DNA of 64,000 nt from Caballeronia temeraria (GCF_001544795.2 NZ_FCOI02000017.1:95010-159009); one strand, 5' to 3'; numbered from the stretch's first letter, positions 27,815 through 37,528 are shown. The notes: a model not told the origin generated them from the letters alone. Numbers and translations: made by a program.

Positions 27815-28314
27815 AGAACACCTGCCCGGTCGTGGCCCACATGCTACGTGTCGACCGCCGCACCTTGACAGTTCGGACCGACGAAACGCAATAGTCAACT
27901 TTGCTTGCGGCGGAATCAAAGATAGCCGCAGGGGGCGTTAAGAGCGTCCGGGCGCGCCCGGTGCGCGCTGAGACTTCCGTCTAGACGCATCACCCGCGAC
28001 GCACCTGGGCCAGACTCCAACGCCGGATGCGAGGCGACGACAAGCGGTAATCGAACCGGTCCACTTCATCTACGCGCTCATTACAGAGTGCTTGGTCAAA
28101 AACGGCTGAGGCTGGCCGGTTGCCGAACCTGTAGCCGCGAACAGTGAGCAGCGGCCGCACGCTCTTCGGATTGCCGCAGTCGACCTAAGGAGACACTAAC
28201 GGCACTTCGTGTGCTCAAAAGAGTAAGCTGGCAAGCGCACGCCATGCGTGCGTGAAGAGATCGAGAGGGATTCCTCGATATCCGTAAGCGGCATCAACAC
28301 AGAATGAGGCAGAC
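27815..28314. other. 500-base gap with no recognised gene
   Basis: A perfect 14-base GC palindrome, CCGGGCGCGCCCGG, lies at 27948-27961. It has no T tract. Nothing else is interpretable; no coding relic was recognised. Confidence 0.4.
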
Positions 28315-28617
28315 ATGGTCAAGACAGCGCTGTTCGTCCGGCTCGAAGCGAAGCCGGGCAAGGAGCAGGAAGTCGAAAGCTTCCTGATGGGCGGATTGCC
28401 GCTAGTCGAGCAGGAGCCCGCGACGATCGCGTGGTTCGGGCTGAAAATCGCGCCATCGGTGTACGGCATCTTCGACGCGTTCCCCGACGACGGCGGACGC
28501 CAGGCGCACCTGTCGGGCAAAGTAGCCGAAGCGCTGATGGCGAGGGCCCCGGATCTCTTTGCTAGCTCGCCAGAAATTATGAACATCGATGTACTCGCGG
28601 CGAAGCTGCCGTCTTAG
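28315..28617 (+). CDS. Antibiotic-biosynthesis-monooxygenase-fold protein
   Basis: A 100-residue dimeric alpha+beta barrel protein (KTALFVRLEAKPGKEQEVESFL start; IAWFGLKIAPSVYGIFDAFPDDGGRQAHL in the middle). The family includes quinol monooxygenases and heme-degrading proteins, but many members have other roles. GAGG lies 5 bases before the ATG. It stands alone between long non-coding stretches. Confidence 0.7.
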   Translation: MVKTALFVRLEAKPGKEQEVESFLMGGLPLVEQEPATIAWFGLKIAPSVYGIFDAFPDDGGRQAHLSGKVAEALMARAPDLFASSPEIMNIDVLAAKLPS

Positions 28618-28911
28618 CCACGTCGGCTTCCGGTGCGCGACTTGTTACCGTCGCAGAGATTGGACCGCCTGGCCGTCGACAGACGGCCAAAGCCTGCGCA
28701 TAACAGGCGCGAGCAGACAGATTCGTCAGTGACTCGTTCAACTCGGTAGGTAGACGGGGACGGTCGAGCTAACCGGCAAAGAGATCGTCCTGGGCGGTTG
28801 AATGGTCAAGGCCATCGACAAATGTCTCCGCGTTCACATCCGATGGCGGGGTATGGCTCGCGCAGCAACTTCCTTACGGACATTGTCAGATGCCATCTGT
28901 CTCGAGGGTCG
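28618..28911. other. Intergenic region without a recognised gene
   Basis: Nothing supported was found. It separates converging genes, and no obvious terminator hairpin with a T run was seen. Confidence 0.35.
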
Positions 28912-29883
28912 TCATGTTGACATGACGAAGTCGGGTAGTACGAACTCGCCGAGCTCCTCGATGACCTCACCTGCGGGGCGTTGGCCATACTTCAGATTGA
29001 TGATCACGTGGTTCACGCCGACCTCATCCTGCAAGGCGTGCAACAGTGCGATCAGGTGATTTCGTCCTAGCTGATACCCCAGGTGGATCGGCCGCGGCGG
29101 TGTCTGCGGGTTATCCGTCAGGTCGACGTATAACGACTGCGTGAAGGGTTTGAACACATCACCACATTCGGCACGAACCGTCGTGCGCCAGCGCTCGACC
29201 ATCATCTGCTGAGCCTGCGGTGCACGCGGATAGGTTATCCAGCCATGACTGGAACGGGCAATCCACTCGAGCGTCTGGCGGCTATGGCCGGTGACAAAAT
29301 AAGGAATTTCCGCCGCGGTCGGCTTTGGAATGAGGTCGGCTCCCTCAAGCTTACCGCCGGACCAGGTCAAAGGCACGAAACTGGTGAGCTGAACCTGGCG
29401 GAATACCGCGAGATATTCGCGGAACAGGCTGCCACGTTGCTCCGGGTCGACACCGAATGCTGGAAACTCGACTGGGCGGTCACCGGAAGCCACGCCGAGC
29501 AGCAGGCGGCCACCACTGAGCTGATCGACACTGGTTGCGGCCTTGGCGGTGTGTAGGGGGTTGCGGATCGGCAGGATCACCGACGCGGTACCCAGCGCAA
29601 TCGAGCGAGTGTGTGCCGCCATGAAACCCAGGTAGACCCAGACATCGAAGACTTGGCCTGAATCACCGAAGCTGGGATCGCGTAACGGCACGTCGCGAAA
29701 CCAGAGGGTAGAGAAACCCAGCTTTTCCACACGTTGGGCCAGGCTCACCTGGTCGAACATATTCGGCATATCGCCGGTGAAGGCTTCGAGGGGAAAGAAC
29801 AAGCCTAGGCTCAGGCGGCCTTGACGAAAGGTGCGCTGAAAGCCAGGTTGTTGCTGATAGGGAATGGAATTCGGAGTAAACAT
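28912..29883 (-). CDS. LLM-class flavin-dependent oxidoreductase
   Basis: A luciferase-like monooxygenase of about 323 residues: RLSLGLFFPLEAFTG start of the barrel, ARRVEKLGFSTLWFRDVP-type strand/helix, AAHTRSIALGTASVILPIRNPL and SGGRLLLGVASGDRPVEF. It uses F420 or reduced FMN. I start at 29883 because the additional 33 upstream residues (ATG at 29982) are not barrel-like, but neither start has a strong ribosome binding site. Base use appears less GC-rich than its neighbours, which may reflect separate acquisition. Confidence 0.72.
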   Translation of the reverse strand: MFTPNSIPYQQQPGFQRTFRQGRLSLGLFFPLEAFTGDMPNMFDQVSLAQRVEKLGFSTLWFRDVPLRDPSFGDSGQVFDVWVYLGFMAAHTRSIALGTASVILPIRNPLHTAKAATSVDQLSGGRLLLGVASGDRPVEFPAFGVDPEQRGSLFREYLAVFRQVQLTSFVPLTWSGGKLEGADLIPKPTAAEIPYFVTGHSRQTLEWIARSSHGWITYPRAPQAQQMMVERWRTTVRAECGDVFKPFTQSLYVDLTDNPQTPPRPIHLGYQLGRNHLIALLHALQDEVGVNHVIINLKYGQRPAGEVIEELGEFVLPDFVMST

Positions 29884-30588
29884 GCTCTGGCCTACAGCCC
29901 TTCGCGATGGTGTTAAGTCTACGGCGAGGGGGCCGGCGCTTCTTTCAAGTTTCTCTCGAAACGTTTCGAAATCCTGCTTCATCGCGAGTTATTCTGAATC
30001 TGAATCTGACTCGTGAGAGGGGTAGTCTTACCGCGAGCACTGCACGATGCTGCTCACGACGCTGTCCAGCCGACGCCTCGCGTGCGGTCGCGAGTGAGCA
30101 GCATTTCGAAATAACTGCGCACGCGCCGGGAAGAAATGAAGGCCGGCACACTGTACTGTCGATGGATGCGTGCGCCGCACGGCGTGGCTCGCGCGAAGAC
30201 ATTAGTCAATTGTTCCATACGAGGAGTGCTGAAACCCGACGAGTGCGGCGCTGGCCAAAGAAACGAGCATGCTGGACAGTCGTGATGCACGCGGCGACGA
30301 CCGGCGATAGGACGAGGACCGGCCGTGCAGGGCGATGGCAAAAGTCCCGTCTTTTGCCGCGATAGGTGAGAGAGAAAACTCGACCGTCATGCTGATGAAT
30401 GCTTAGATTAACGAAGCATTGAACTGCTTGGCGCGATTTCGGTCGCTACCGCTGTCTTGCATATGCCCTTTCGCAATCGTGTGCTTCGATATCGCCAGCA
30501 AATTGCGAGCACGCCGGAAGGGTCTTGAAACCGAATATCGGCGGGTTGGCGCTTGGTAGCCCGGTGACTGGCCTTGACCTTCGTATCG
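29884..30588. other. Intergenic region without a recognised gene
   Basis: No intact gene is supported; all open frames lack family resemblance. The adjacent GroEL-like relic suggests decayed DNA. Confidence 0.35.
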
Positions 30589-30685
30589 TCACCCCGCCAC
30601 GGGCTTGTGACGCTGGAGCGCCTTCTCCAGCATCGGAAGCAGTTCGATGTTTGACACTGCATGGAAGACTGCGCTCACAGTCGCA
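30589..30685 (-). pseudogene. Possible GroEL apical-domain fragment
   Basis: The minus strand reads VSNIELLPMLEKALQRHKPV and then stops, which matches the GroEL apical segment usually written as ISNIRELLPVLE-type followed by KPL. Just beyond, in another frame, KVKASHRATKR resembles the later GroEL VKAPGFGDRRK block. Only about 30 positions align, so this could be chance, but the window contains a clearer groEL relic at 37200. Confidence 0.35.
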
Positions 30686-30828
30686 GAGAAACTCTGTGTG
30701 ACGGGGAATAGCGGTTGGGCCCGCCGTTGCGACTTGCCCCGGCCTGATGGACGCAAAAGACTTTCGCTTTCTGATACTGGACTGTGAAAGCACGCAACGG
30801 CGCAGCACATCGTTCCAGGAGAAAAGTC

Positions 30829-31464
30829 ATGAGCATTCTGTTGATTGGCGCAAGCGGAAGAACGGGTCGGCTAATAGCCGAAAAATTGCATGCCTCCGCC
30901 ATCCCGTTCTGCCCGTTGATACGCAACGCGGCAAAGAGCGATGCGTTCGAGCAGTTGGGCGTCCGACCGCTCATTGCCGACCTGTCTGGAGATTTCTCGC
31001 ATGTATTCAACGGCGTAGATACTGTCATTTATGCCGCCGGCTCGGCAGAAACCGAAGGCTCGGAGCAGGAACGCCTGATCGACCGCGACGCGATCATCAA
31101 GTCTGTCGAACACGCAAAGCAAAACAGCGTGGGTCGTTTTGTCGTTATCAGTGCATTGCTCGCGTACGCGCCGGAACGCTCGCAGCAAGCACTGCGACAC
31201 TATGCGCAAATGAAACGCGAATCGGACGAACACGTGATTGCCAGCGGGCTCGAATACCTTGTCCTGCGCCCCGGCACGCTGACAATGGAGCCGGGAGTTG
31301 GAACCATCCAGATCGTTTCGGATGTCGACTCTGCGCGCGACCCGGTGGCGCGCGAAGATGTGGCCGAGGTCGTTCTCGTTGCGCTCAAGGCGCGACTGGT
31401 GAACAAGGTAATAGGCTTTGTCGGAGGAGACGTGCCTATTGGAGATGCGTTAGCCCGCGTGTAG
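30829..31464 (+). CDS. NAD(P)-binding atypical short-chain dehydrogenase
   Basis: A 211-residue Rossmann-fold protein with the dinucleotide motif LIGASGRTGRLIAEKL at residue 4, a VDTVIYAAGSAE strand and FVVISALLAY in the active-site region. It belongs to the NAD(P)H-binding atypical SDR group that includes NmrA-like and SOR/SNZ-type reductases. AGGAGA precedes the ATG at 30829 by 7 bases. Substrate unknown. Confidence 0.78.
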   Translation: MSILLIGASGRTGRLIAEKLHASAIPFCPLIRNAAKSDAFEQLGVRPLIADLSGDFSHVFNGVDTVIYAAGSAETEGSEQERLIDRDAIIKSVEHAKQNSVGRFVVISALLAYAPERSQQALRHYAQMKRESDEHVIASGLEYLVLRPGTLTMEPGVGTIQIVSDVDSARDPVAREDVAEVVLVALKARLVNKVIGFVGGDVPIGDALARV

Positions 31465-31622
31465 CCGTGCGACCTGATCACGGCTTCAAATCCGCTTCTC
31501 GAACGCTTACCGCGTGCCTTGACGTTCTTCAGGCGAAGAATAAAAAAGACGTGCTGGGTCAGGTTATCTTCGTGCGTCTGTGGGCTCGCCCTGTGGATTT
31601 CCAGTACCGGCGACGGCCGAGT

Positions 31623-31784
31623 CTAGCTCTTCGGAGGTTCCTCTTCGGGCTCAGGGTGAACAGCAATCGGATCGCTTGCAGGGAAGGTCTCTCCGAGCGC
31701 TTCGTCCAGTTGTTCGTCCAGGGTCATCGGCGCTTCCTGGCCTCGCCTTTTGACTTCCGGGGTCGGTGCGACTTCCTTTGTCAT
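31623..31784 (-). CDS. Small acidic hypothetical protein
   Basis: A 53-residue acidic protein with the motif LDEALGETFPASDPIAV, a pattern common in short uncharacterised proteins of Burkholderiales and rhizobia. GGAG lies 6 bases before the ATG at 31784. It is likely soluble and disordered. Function unknown. Confidence 0.6.
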   Translation of the reverse strand: MTKEVAPTPEVKRRGQEAPMTLDEQLDEALGETFPASDPIAVHPEPEEEPPKS

Positions 31785-32296
31785 GTTGCGCTCCATAAGG
31801 GAACCAGCGGAATTTCGCTGTTGCAGCGGCGTTGTGTACATGCAATCACGCTATTGGAGGCGGAGATCGCCACTTTCCGACTTGCTCCTTTTTGTCAGCA
31901 ACCAAGCTGAGACCTTTCCCCGGCAAGACCGTTGAATTCATACTCCTCGCCGAAAGGCAGCGGTGATGTCAGCCAACCGTGCATACCCCGCCCGGCGTGT
32001 ACCTTCGGATATTGAAGAGGCCGTTGACGCGATGACGATGAGGATGACGATGACATCAAGAGTAGGCTCTTGCCGGTTTCACTTCTTCCTCATTCTTGCA
32101 AGGATTTGTCGCAACTCTGCTTCTGCAGCGCGACTTCCGGTGTGAGCGTATAGCAGCATTGCGCAAAAACTGGATTGGCGCTGGGAAGAAAGTCTGCCAC
32201 GCGCGCCCTACCGTGGCCCTAACGCGGACGAATCCGTGCAATGAAGGGCGTAGCCTGCGCGCGCGTTGGTCCATACATAACCGACGAGGAACAGCG

Positions 32297-32503
32297 ATGA
32301 GGACCGTTGACGATATCGAACGAGATGTAGAGGACGAACCGAAGTGGGATCCGAACATCGCTCCATCAGATATCGGGGTAGCGACCAAGGATGGCGCGGT
32401 AACGTTGTCTGGTTTTCGCACGCGGCGTCGCTGCCTGACGGGACGCGAACGGAGCTCGTTTGATTACGTCTTGGGGCGTTCTGTTGCTATCCGTGTCAGC
32501 TGA
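32297..32503 (+). pseudogene. Truncated BON-domain protein
   Basis: The first ~38 residues match the start of an OsmY-type BON domain protein (DIERDVEDEPKWDPNIAPSD, then IGVATKDGAVTLSGF). The reading then turns into Arg-rich sequence with no BON character and stops at residue 68. The rest of the first BON domain and any later repeats are missing, which indicates a frameshift or deletion. BON proteins stabilise the envelope under osmotic stress, in keeping with the island. Confidence 0.65.
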
Positions 32504-32545
32504 CTGATCTCCGTGTCTGTGTAATGAGAATCGAGGAACCGCATC

Positions 32546-32938
32546 ATGCAAGCTCACTCTGGAGAACGCAGAACGACGCAATCAACAATGGCCCTCCTAC
32601 CGGGCGAAGGCGAAATGCGTGTGCCCATTGTTACAAGTCATGTCCGTCCGCTGCGCGGTGATACCTACTTTGGAAATTGTATTATCCGCCTCCTCGAACG
32701 TGATGGTTCCACTTCGGCGACTGTTGCGTGGAGCGACTCGACCTCCTGCTTCTACGGCGCACAGCTATGGCGGCGCTGCAACGCGAAGAAGGCCGGGGTC
32801 TGCTCCCTGAGCGGCCAGACCATTGCGAGAGGCGACGCCGTATATCGACCCAGACGGGTTCAACATACCCCACGAAACGCCGAAGCAATGATTCTGGCTG
32901 CAGTGCTGGAAACTGTCTGTGTGGAGGGAGCGATCTGA
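32546..32938 (+). CDS. DUF3331-like hypothetical protein
   Basis: A 130-residue protein. The segment TVAWSDSTSCFYGAQLW and the following CSLSGQTIARGDAVYRPR resemble DUF3331, a family largely confined to Burkholderia relatives. Paired Cys and Gly residues suggest a small metal or nucleic-acid binding fold, unproven. GAGGAAC precedes the ATG; an internal ATG at 32588 is possible. Confidence 0.55.
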   Translation: MQAHSGERRTTQSTMALLPGEGEMRVPIVTSHVRPLRGDTYFGNCIIRLLERDGSTSATVAWSDSTSCFYGAQLWRRCNAKKAGVCSLSGQTIARGDAVYRPRRVQHTPRNAEAMILAAVLETVCVEGAI

Positions 32939-32983
32939 CAGTTCTACTCTGATCGGTCGCGGGTCAAGCACAAGGCGATTTTT

Positions 32984-33388
32984 ATGGACAGGAATCTCTC
33001 GGAAGAATTGCATTGCGTGCCCCTTCAGTCTTCCGTCGACGAGGTGCCCGACTATGCGGCCCTGTTCGATGTGACACTGGTGCTCACGATCGCATTCTCG
33101 CTATTCGAACTCGCGGTCGAACTGCTTCGCCGTGAAAGCCTGAACGAAGTAGTGGCCCTCGTTGCTGCGACCGCAGTGTGGGCCATCCTCACATGCGGCG
33201 CAGAGGTTTTTATCAGCAGCACTCTGCTCCGATTCTACGTTCTCTTAAGTGCGGGAGTCGTTGCGAGCATCCTCATGCTGGTCTCGCACATCACATATGA
33301 ACCTTTAGGGATGGCCCTTTACAGCCTGGACTGTCTGGGCAAATGTGCCGCTGTCATGCTGGCGATTCAGGCCCGATCAAAGCGGTGA
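32984..33388 (+). CDS. Small four-helix membrane protein, unknown family
   Basis: A 134-residue protein with four hydrophobic segments (about 28-46, 57-75, 79-98 and 110-127) after a soluble 25-residue N-terminus. Size and topology recall PsiE-type proteins, but I see no sequence motif to support that. It is 45 bases after the DUF3331-like gene and probably cotranscribed with it. Function unknown. Confidence 0.55.
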   Translation: MDRNLSEELHCVPLQSSVDEVPDYAALFDVTLVLTIAFSLFELAVELLRRESLNEVVALVAATAVWAILTCGAEVFISSTLLRFYVLLSAGVVASILMLVSHITYEPLGMALYSLDCLGKCAAVMLAIQARSKR

Positions 33389-33600
33389 GCGAGCCCTACA
33401 GCGCCGGGCACGGTGGCCAGCCCGGCCCTCGTCGTCAACAACAGTGGAGCCACAAGAGCCTCGCCGACTGCTTTCAGATTCACGCGATAGCCGTCTTAAC
33501 TGCGCCAACTAATATCACAAACATGTATAGAAAATGCTCCGTGCGCCTTCATTAGTGTTCGCCCGATGCGCCGGGCCATGCTTATCCGCTGCTCATCGAT

Positions 33601-36288
33601 ATGGACGCCATCCGCAAGAAAGCTAGCTCGACGCCGCCGCCATCCAACGCACCCGCTTTCACCGGCTTCATGCGCGTGCGCGGCGCTCGCGAACACAATC
33701 TGAAAAACATCGACGTGCAGATTCCGCGTGATGCGCTGGTCGTCTTCACCGGCGTGTCGGGATCGGGAAAGTCGTCGCTGGCATTCGGCACGTTGTACGC
33801 CGAAGCGCAGCGGCGCTATCTCGAATCGGTCGCGCCCTATGCCCGGCGCCTGATCCAGCAGGTCGGCGTGCCCAAAGTGGACTCGATCGAAGGCCTGCCG
33901 CCCGCGGTGGCGTTGCAGCAGCAGCGCGGCACGCCGAGCGCGCGCTCGTCGGTTGGCAGCGTGACCACGCTGTCGAGTCTCGTGCGCATGCTCTATTCGC
34001 GCACCGGCGACTATCCGCCAAAGCAACCGATGTTGTTCGCCGAGGATTTCTCGCCGAACACGGTGCAAGGCGCCTGTCCGACTTGCCACGGACTCGGCCG
34101 CGTGTACGAGGTCACGGAAAAATCCATGGTGCCGGACGACTCGCTGACGATACGCGAGCGCGCAATCGCCGCATGGCCGCCCGCTTGGCACGGACAAAAT
34201 CTGCGCGACATTCTTGTGACGCTCGGTTACGACGTCGATAAACCGTGGCGCGATTTGCCGAAGAAAGACCGCGACTGGATTCTCTTCACCGACGAACAGC
34301 CGACCGCGCCCGTGTACGCCGGCCTCACGCCCAAAGAAACCCGCGCCGCGCTCAAGCGCAAGGACGAACCGAGCTATCAAGGGACATTCACGGGTGCGCG
34401 CCGCTATGTGCTTCACACGTTCGCGAACACGCAAAGCGCGCTGATGAAAAAGCGCGTCTCGCAATTCATGATCGGCAGCGTCTGTCCAACTTGTCACGGA
34501 AAGCGGCTCAAGAAGGAAGCGCTGTCGGTCAAATTCGCCGGGCTCGATATAGGCGAGTTTGCTCAGTTGCCGCTAGCCACACTTGCGGGGCTGCTCGAAC
34601 CGATCGCACGTGGCGAGTGGCCCGAACCGGATGTCGCACATCTGGGCAAAGACGCAGGCAAAGGCAGTGTGCTCAGCAAGGACGCCATGCGCGATGCCGT
34701 CGATCAACGGGTCGCCGCTGGCGGATCAGCGCATAAAGCTGCGCCCGATGTCCGGCGCACACCCAACCTGTCCGGAGAAAAACGCGTCGCCGCGCAACGC
34801 ATTGCATCCGAGTTGCTCGAACGCCTGACGACTCTGGTCGATCTGGGTCTCGGTTATCTCGCACTGGAGCGCAGCACGCCCACGCTGTCTTCCGGCGAAC
34901 TTCAGCGCTTGCGGCTCGCCACGCAGCTGTCATCGCAGTTGTTCGGCGTTGTGTATGTGCTCGACGAGCCATCGGCCGGCCTGCATCCCGCGGATGGCGA
35001 AGCGCTTTTCAGCGCGTTGCAGAGCCTGAAGGTCGCCGGCAATTCGCTGTTCGTGGTCGAGCACGATTTGCAGATGATGCGACGCGCCGACTGGCTCGTC
35101 GATGTCGGTCCGGCAGCCGGCGAAGCAGGCGGCCATGTGGTTTATAGCGGGCCGCCCGCCGGACTCGCCGAAGTGGAGGCTTCGCTTACGCGCCGGCATC
35201 TGTTCGCGCCGCCCGCGCCCGTCGCACGCACGACGCGCGAACCGGCGGGCTGGCTGCAGCTCACCGGCATCACGCGAAACAATCTCTATGGGCTGGACGC
35301 CGCGTTTCCGCTTGGCTGTCTGACTGCCGTCACAGGCGTGTCAGGCTCGGGCAAATCGAGCCTCGTGAGCCAGGCGCTGCCGGAACTGGTCGCCAGCCAA
35401 CTCGGACGCGTCTTTGAAAACCCGGACGACGACGAGCAGGACCCGTTGCTCGCCGCCGCGAGCGCGCCGACCGGCGGCCACATCTCCGAAGGCATGGACG
35501 CGCTGCGGCGGCTCGTGCGCGTCGATCAAAAACCGATCGGGCGCACGCCGCGTTCCAACCTCGCCACCTACACGGGCTTATTCGATCACGTGCGCAAGCT
35601 GTTCGCCGACGCGCCGCTCGCCCGTAAGCGCCGCTACAGCACGGGCCGCTTCTCGTTCAACGTGGCGCAAGGCCGTTGCCCGACGTGCGAAGGCGAAGGC
35701 TTCGTCAGCGTCGAGTTAATGTTCCTGCCGAGCGTCTATGCGCCCTGCTCGACCTGTCACGGCACGCGCTACAACCCGCAGACGCTGGAAGTCACTTGGC
35801 GCGATAAGAACATCGCCGAAGTGCTCGGCCTGACTGTCGACGCCGCCTGCGATTTCTTCGGCGACGAAGCCCGCGTGATGCGCGCGTTGAAAGTGCTGCG
35901 CGACATCGGCCTTGGCTATCTCCGGCTCGGTCAGCCGGCCACCGAATTGTCCGGCGGCGAAACCCAGCGCATCAAGCTCGCCACGGAACTGCAACGCGCA
36001 CAACGCGGCGACACGCTGTACATCCTCGACGAACCGACCACCGGCCTGCATCCCGCCGACGTCGACCGGCTGATGGTGCAACTCCAGGGACTCGTCGATG
36101 CCGGCAATACCGTTGTGGTGGTCGAGCACGATATGCGGGTCGCCGCGCAAAGCGACTGGGTCGTCGACGTCGGTCCGGGCGCGGGCGATGCCGGCGGCAA
36201 GATCGTAGCGAGTGGCACGCCAGGTGAAATCGTGCGTGCGAAGGAAAGCCGCACCGCCGGGTATCTGCGGCAGTACGTCGTAGCATGA
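33601..36288 (+). CDS. UvrA-like ABC ATPase, class II paralogue
   Basis: An 895-residue UvrA homologue with two ABC modules. P-loops are GVSGSGKSSLAFG (about residue 56) and GVSGSGKSSLVSQ (about 579). ABC signatures are LSSGELQRLRLATQL and LSGGETQRIKLATEL. Zinc modules CPTCHGLGR, CPTCHGKRL and CPTCEGEG/CSTCHG are present. It is shorter than canonical UvrA (about 940), and its sequence recalls the UvrA2 group that accompanies excision repair or drug and stress resistance. Near the ABC1 end is a low-complexity insert around 355-395 where a second zinc module might be expected. It probably acts without its own uvrB here. Confidence 0.85.
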   Translation: MDAIRKKASSTPPPSNAPAFTGFMRVRGAREHNLKNIDVQIPRDALVVFTGVSGSGKSSLAFGTLYAEAQRRYLESVAPYARRLIQQVGVPKVDSIEGLPPAVALQQQRGTPSARSSVGSVTTLSSLVRMLYSRTGDYPPKQPMLFAEDFSPNTVQGACPTCHGLGRVYEVTEKSMVPDDSLTIRERAIAAWPPAWHGQNLRDILVTLGYDVDKPWRDLPKKDRDWILFTDEQPTAPVYAGLTPKETRAALKRKDEPSYQGTFTGARRYVLHTFANTQSALMKKRVSQFMIGSVCPTCHGKRLKKEALSVKFAGLDIGEFAQLPLATLAGLLEPIARGEWPEPDVAHLGKDAGKGSVLSKDAMRDAVDQRVAAGGSAHKAAPDVRRTPNLSGEKRVAAQRIASELLERLTTLVDLGLGYLALERSTPTLSSGELQRLRLATQLSSQLFGVVYVLDEPSAGLHPADGEALFSALQSLKVAGNSLFVVEHDLQMMRRADWLVDVGPAAGEAGGHVVYSGPPAGLAEVEASLTRRHLFAPPAPVARTTREPAGWLQLTGITRNNLYGLDAAFPLGCLTAVTGVSGSGKSSLVSQALPELVASQLGRVFENPDDDEQDPLLAAASAPTGGHISEGMDALRRLVRVDQKPIGRTPRSNLATYTGLFDHVRKLFADAPLARKRRYSTGRFSFNVAQGRCPTCEGEGFVSVELMFLPSVYAPCSTCHGTRYNPQTLEVTWRDKNIAEVLGLTVDAACDFFGDEARVMRALKVLRDIGLGYLRLGQPATELSGGETQRIKLATELQRAQRGDTLYILDEPTTGLHPADVDRLMVQLQGLVDAGNTVVVVEHDMRVAAQSDWVVDVGPGAGDAGGKIVASGTPGEIVRAKESRTAGYLRQYVVA

Positions 36289-36656
36289 GACAAGGAAGCG
36301 TGTGCGCTTGACGCCAAATTGAGTTCAGGGTCAGCAGTCAACGAGCGCTGCGCGATATTGGCGGCGTCGTGCAGCAGGTCTGCTGTTGTCGTAAGCGCGA
36401 ATTTCTCGGCACGAAGCGCAACGGAGTGAGACGTCACGCTTGCTTGCGTCCGCAATCTACATCTGCGGACGGAACCATGACGACGACACTTGACCACGAC
36501 ACATGTGGGCTGATGGCGCGCCGGCCCCCGTGCCCTGCAGCGGCTATATCTCGCCGGCGAGAACACCGGGGGCGCACGGCTTATCGGTTCGGCCGAGTAC
36601 ATCGCATTCTGCTGCTGCGCTGTTACAAACAGTTACAACAGGAGCGTTCGCCACCC
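36289..36656. other. Gap upstream of the groES promoter
   Basis: No coding relic was recognised. The stretch immediately before groES carries the heat-shock promoter listed next. Confidence 0.4.
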
Positions 36657-36685
36657 CTTGAATCAAAAAACGCCTACCCTTATTT
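36657..36685 (+). promoter_or_regulatory. Sigma-32-like heat-shock promoter for groES
   Basis: CTTGAAT at 36657-36663 and CCCTTATTT at 36677-36685 are separated by 13 bases. This is close to the sigma-32 consensus (CTTGAAA, 13-15 bases, CCCCATNT). The untranslated leader would be about 100 bases and contains an inverted repeat (CTGCAC/GTGCAG) before the ribosome binding site. Confidence 0.65.
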
Positions 36686-36789
36686 CGCTTTTCGCCAGGC
36701 TTGGCTCGGCTGCACCGTGGAATTTAGCGTATCGCACTCGTGCAGCGGATTCCTTTATTGGTGATCCTTTAATCGCTCAGGAGATGGAG

Positions 36790-37092
36790 ATGCAGATTCG
36801 TCCCCTCTACGACGGGGTTATCGTCAAGCGAATCGAAACACAACGGACGACGGCTTCGGGCATCGTAATTTCCGATTCAGCAGCAGAAAAACCAGAACAC
36901 GGCGAAGTCGTCGCAGTCGGCAGCGGCCGGCTGCTGCGCCTGCTCCAGCTACAGGTCGGTGACCTGGTTCTATTCGGCAAATACGGAGGCCAGACCGCCA
37001 AGGTCGATGGCGAGGAGTTACGCGTCATGGGCGAGAAGGACGTCAGGGGCGTTCTCGAGACGGACGCCGGTTCAGCGCGCATGGCCGCGTGA
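36790..37092 (+). CDS. groES: GroES-type co-chaperonin
   Basis: A 100-residue Cpn10. RPLYDGVIVKRIE opens the beta-barrel, TTASGIVISDSAAEKPEHGEVVAVG covers the mobile loop, and KYGGQTAKVDGEELRVM the C-terminal strands. The GroEL-contact tripeptide of the loop reads IVI rather than the usual IVL. Two ATGs lie 6 bases apart; AGGAG is correctly spaced only for the second (36790). The partner groEL directly downstream is broken, so this GroES must work with a chaperonin encoded elsewhere or be a relic. Confidence 0.85.
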   Translation: MQIRPLYDGVIVKRIETQRTTASGIVISDSAAEKPEHGEVVAVGSGRLLRLLQLQVGDLVLFGKYGGQTAKVDGEELRVMGEKDVRGVLETDAGSARMAA

Positions 37093-37199
37093 ACTTAAAT
37101 CGGATCCCCGACACTCGACGGGTGACGCCGGTAGTGCGACCAGTCAATGCATCGGTAAATCGCGACCCGCTGGTCAACGACAAACTCCGGAGCAATAAA

Positions 37200-37527
37200 A
37201 TGAGCGCAAAAGAGGTCAAATTCCACGACACCGCCCGTGCTCGCATCGTCAAGGGCGTCAGTGTTCTGGCCGATTCCGTGAAGGTTACCCTTGGGCCCAA
37301 AGGGCGAAATGTACTGACCGAACGCGGCTTCGGCGCGCCGGTCATTACGAAGGATGGGGCGTCAATCGTCAAGGACGATCGAGGTTAAGAACCGGTTCGA
37401 GAAGATGGACGCGCAGATCGTTAAACAGGTCGCTTCGAAGACGGCGGACGGGGCCGGCGATGGCACCACAACCGCTACCGCTCTCGCCCAAGCGATCGTT
37501 CAGGAAGGCATGAAGCTAGCGAGCTGA
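37200..37527 (+). pseudogene. groEL: groEL remnant, frameshifted and truncated
   Basis: Frame 1 reads a standard GroEL N-terminus (EVKFHDTARARIVKG, DSVKVTLGPKGRNVLTERGF) up to about residue 59. A single extra base at about 37377 shifts the frame to an early TAA. In the next frame the protein continues as IEVKNRFEKMDAQIVKQVAS, KTADGAGDGTTTATALAQAI, then stops at 37527. Only about 108 of some 545 residues remain; the catalytic Asp of DGTTT is still legible. The first ATG (37200) is 108 bases after groES, as in a normal groESL operon. Confidence 0.92.
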
Positions 37528-37528
37528 C

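Noticed and set aside
27948..27961. CCGGGCGCGCCCGG as a terminator or protein-binding site
   Set aside because: A 14-base GC palindrome without a T tract is not improbable at this GC content and has no gene context.
33496..34497. A 333-codon minus-strand frame
   Set aside because: It lies opposite the start of the UvrA-like gene, whose motifs are unambiguous.
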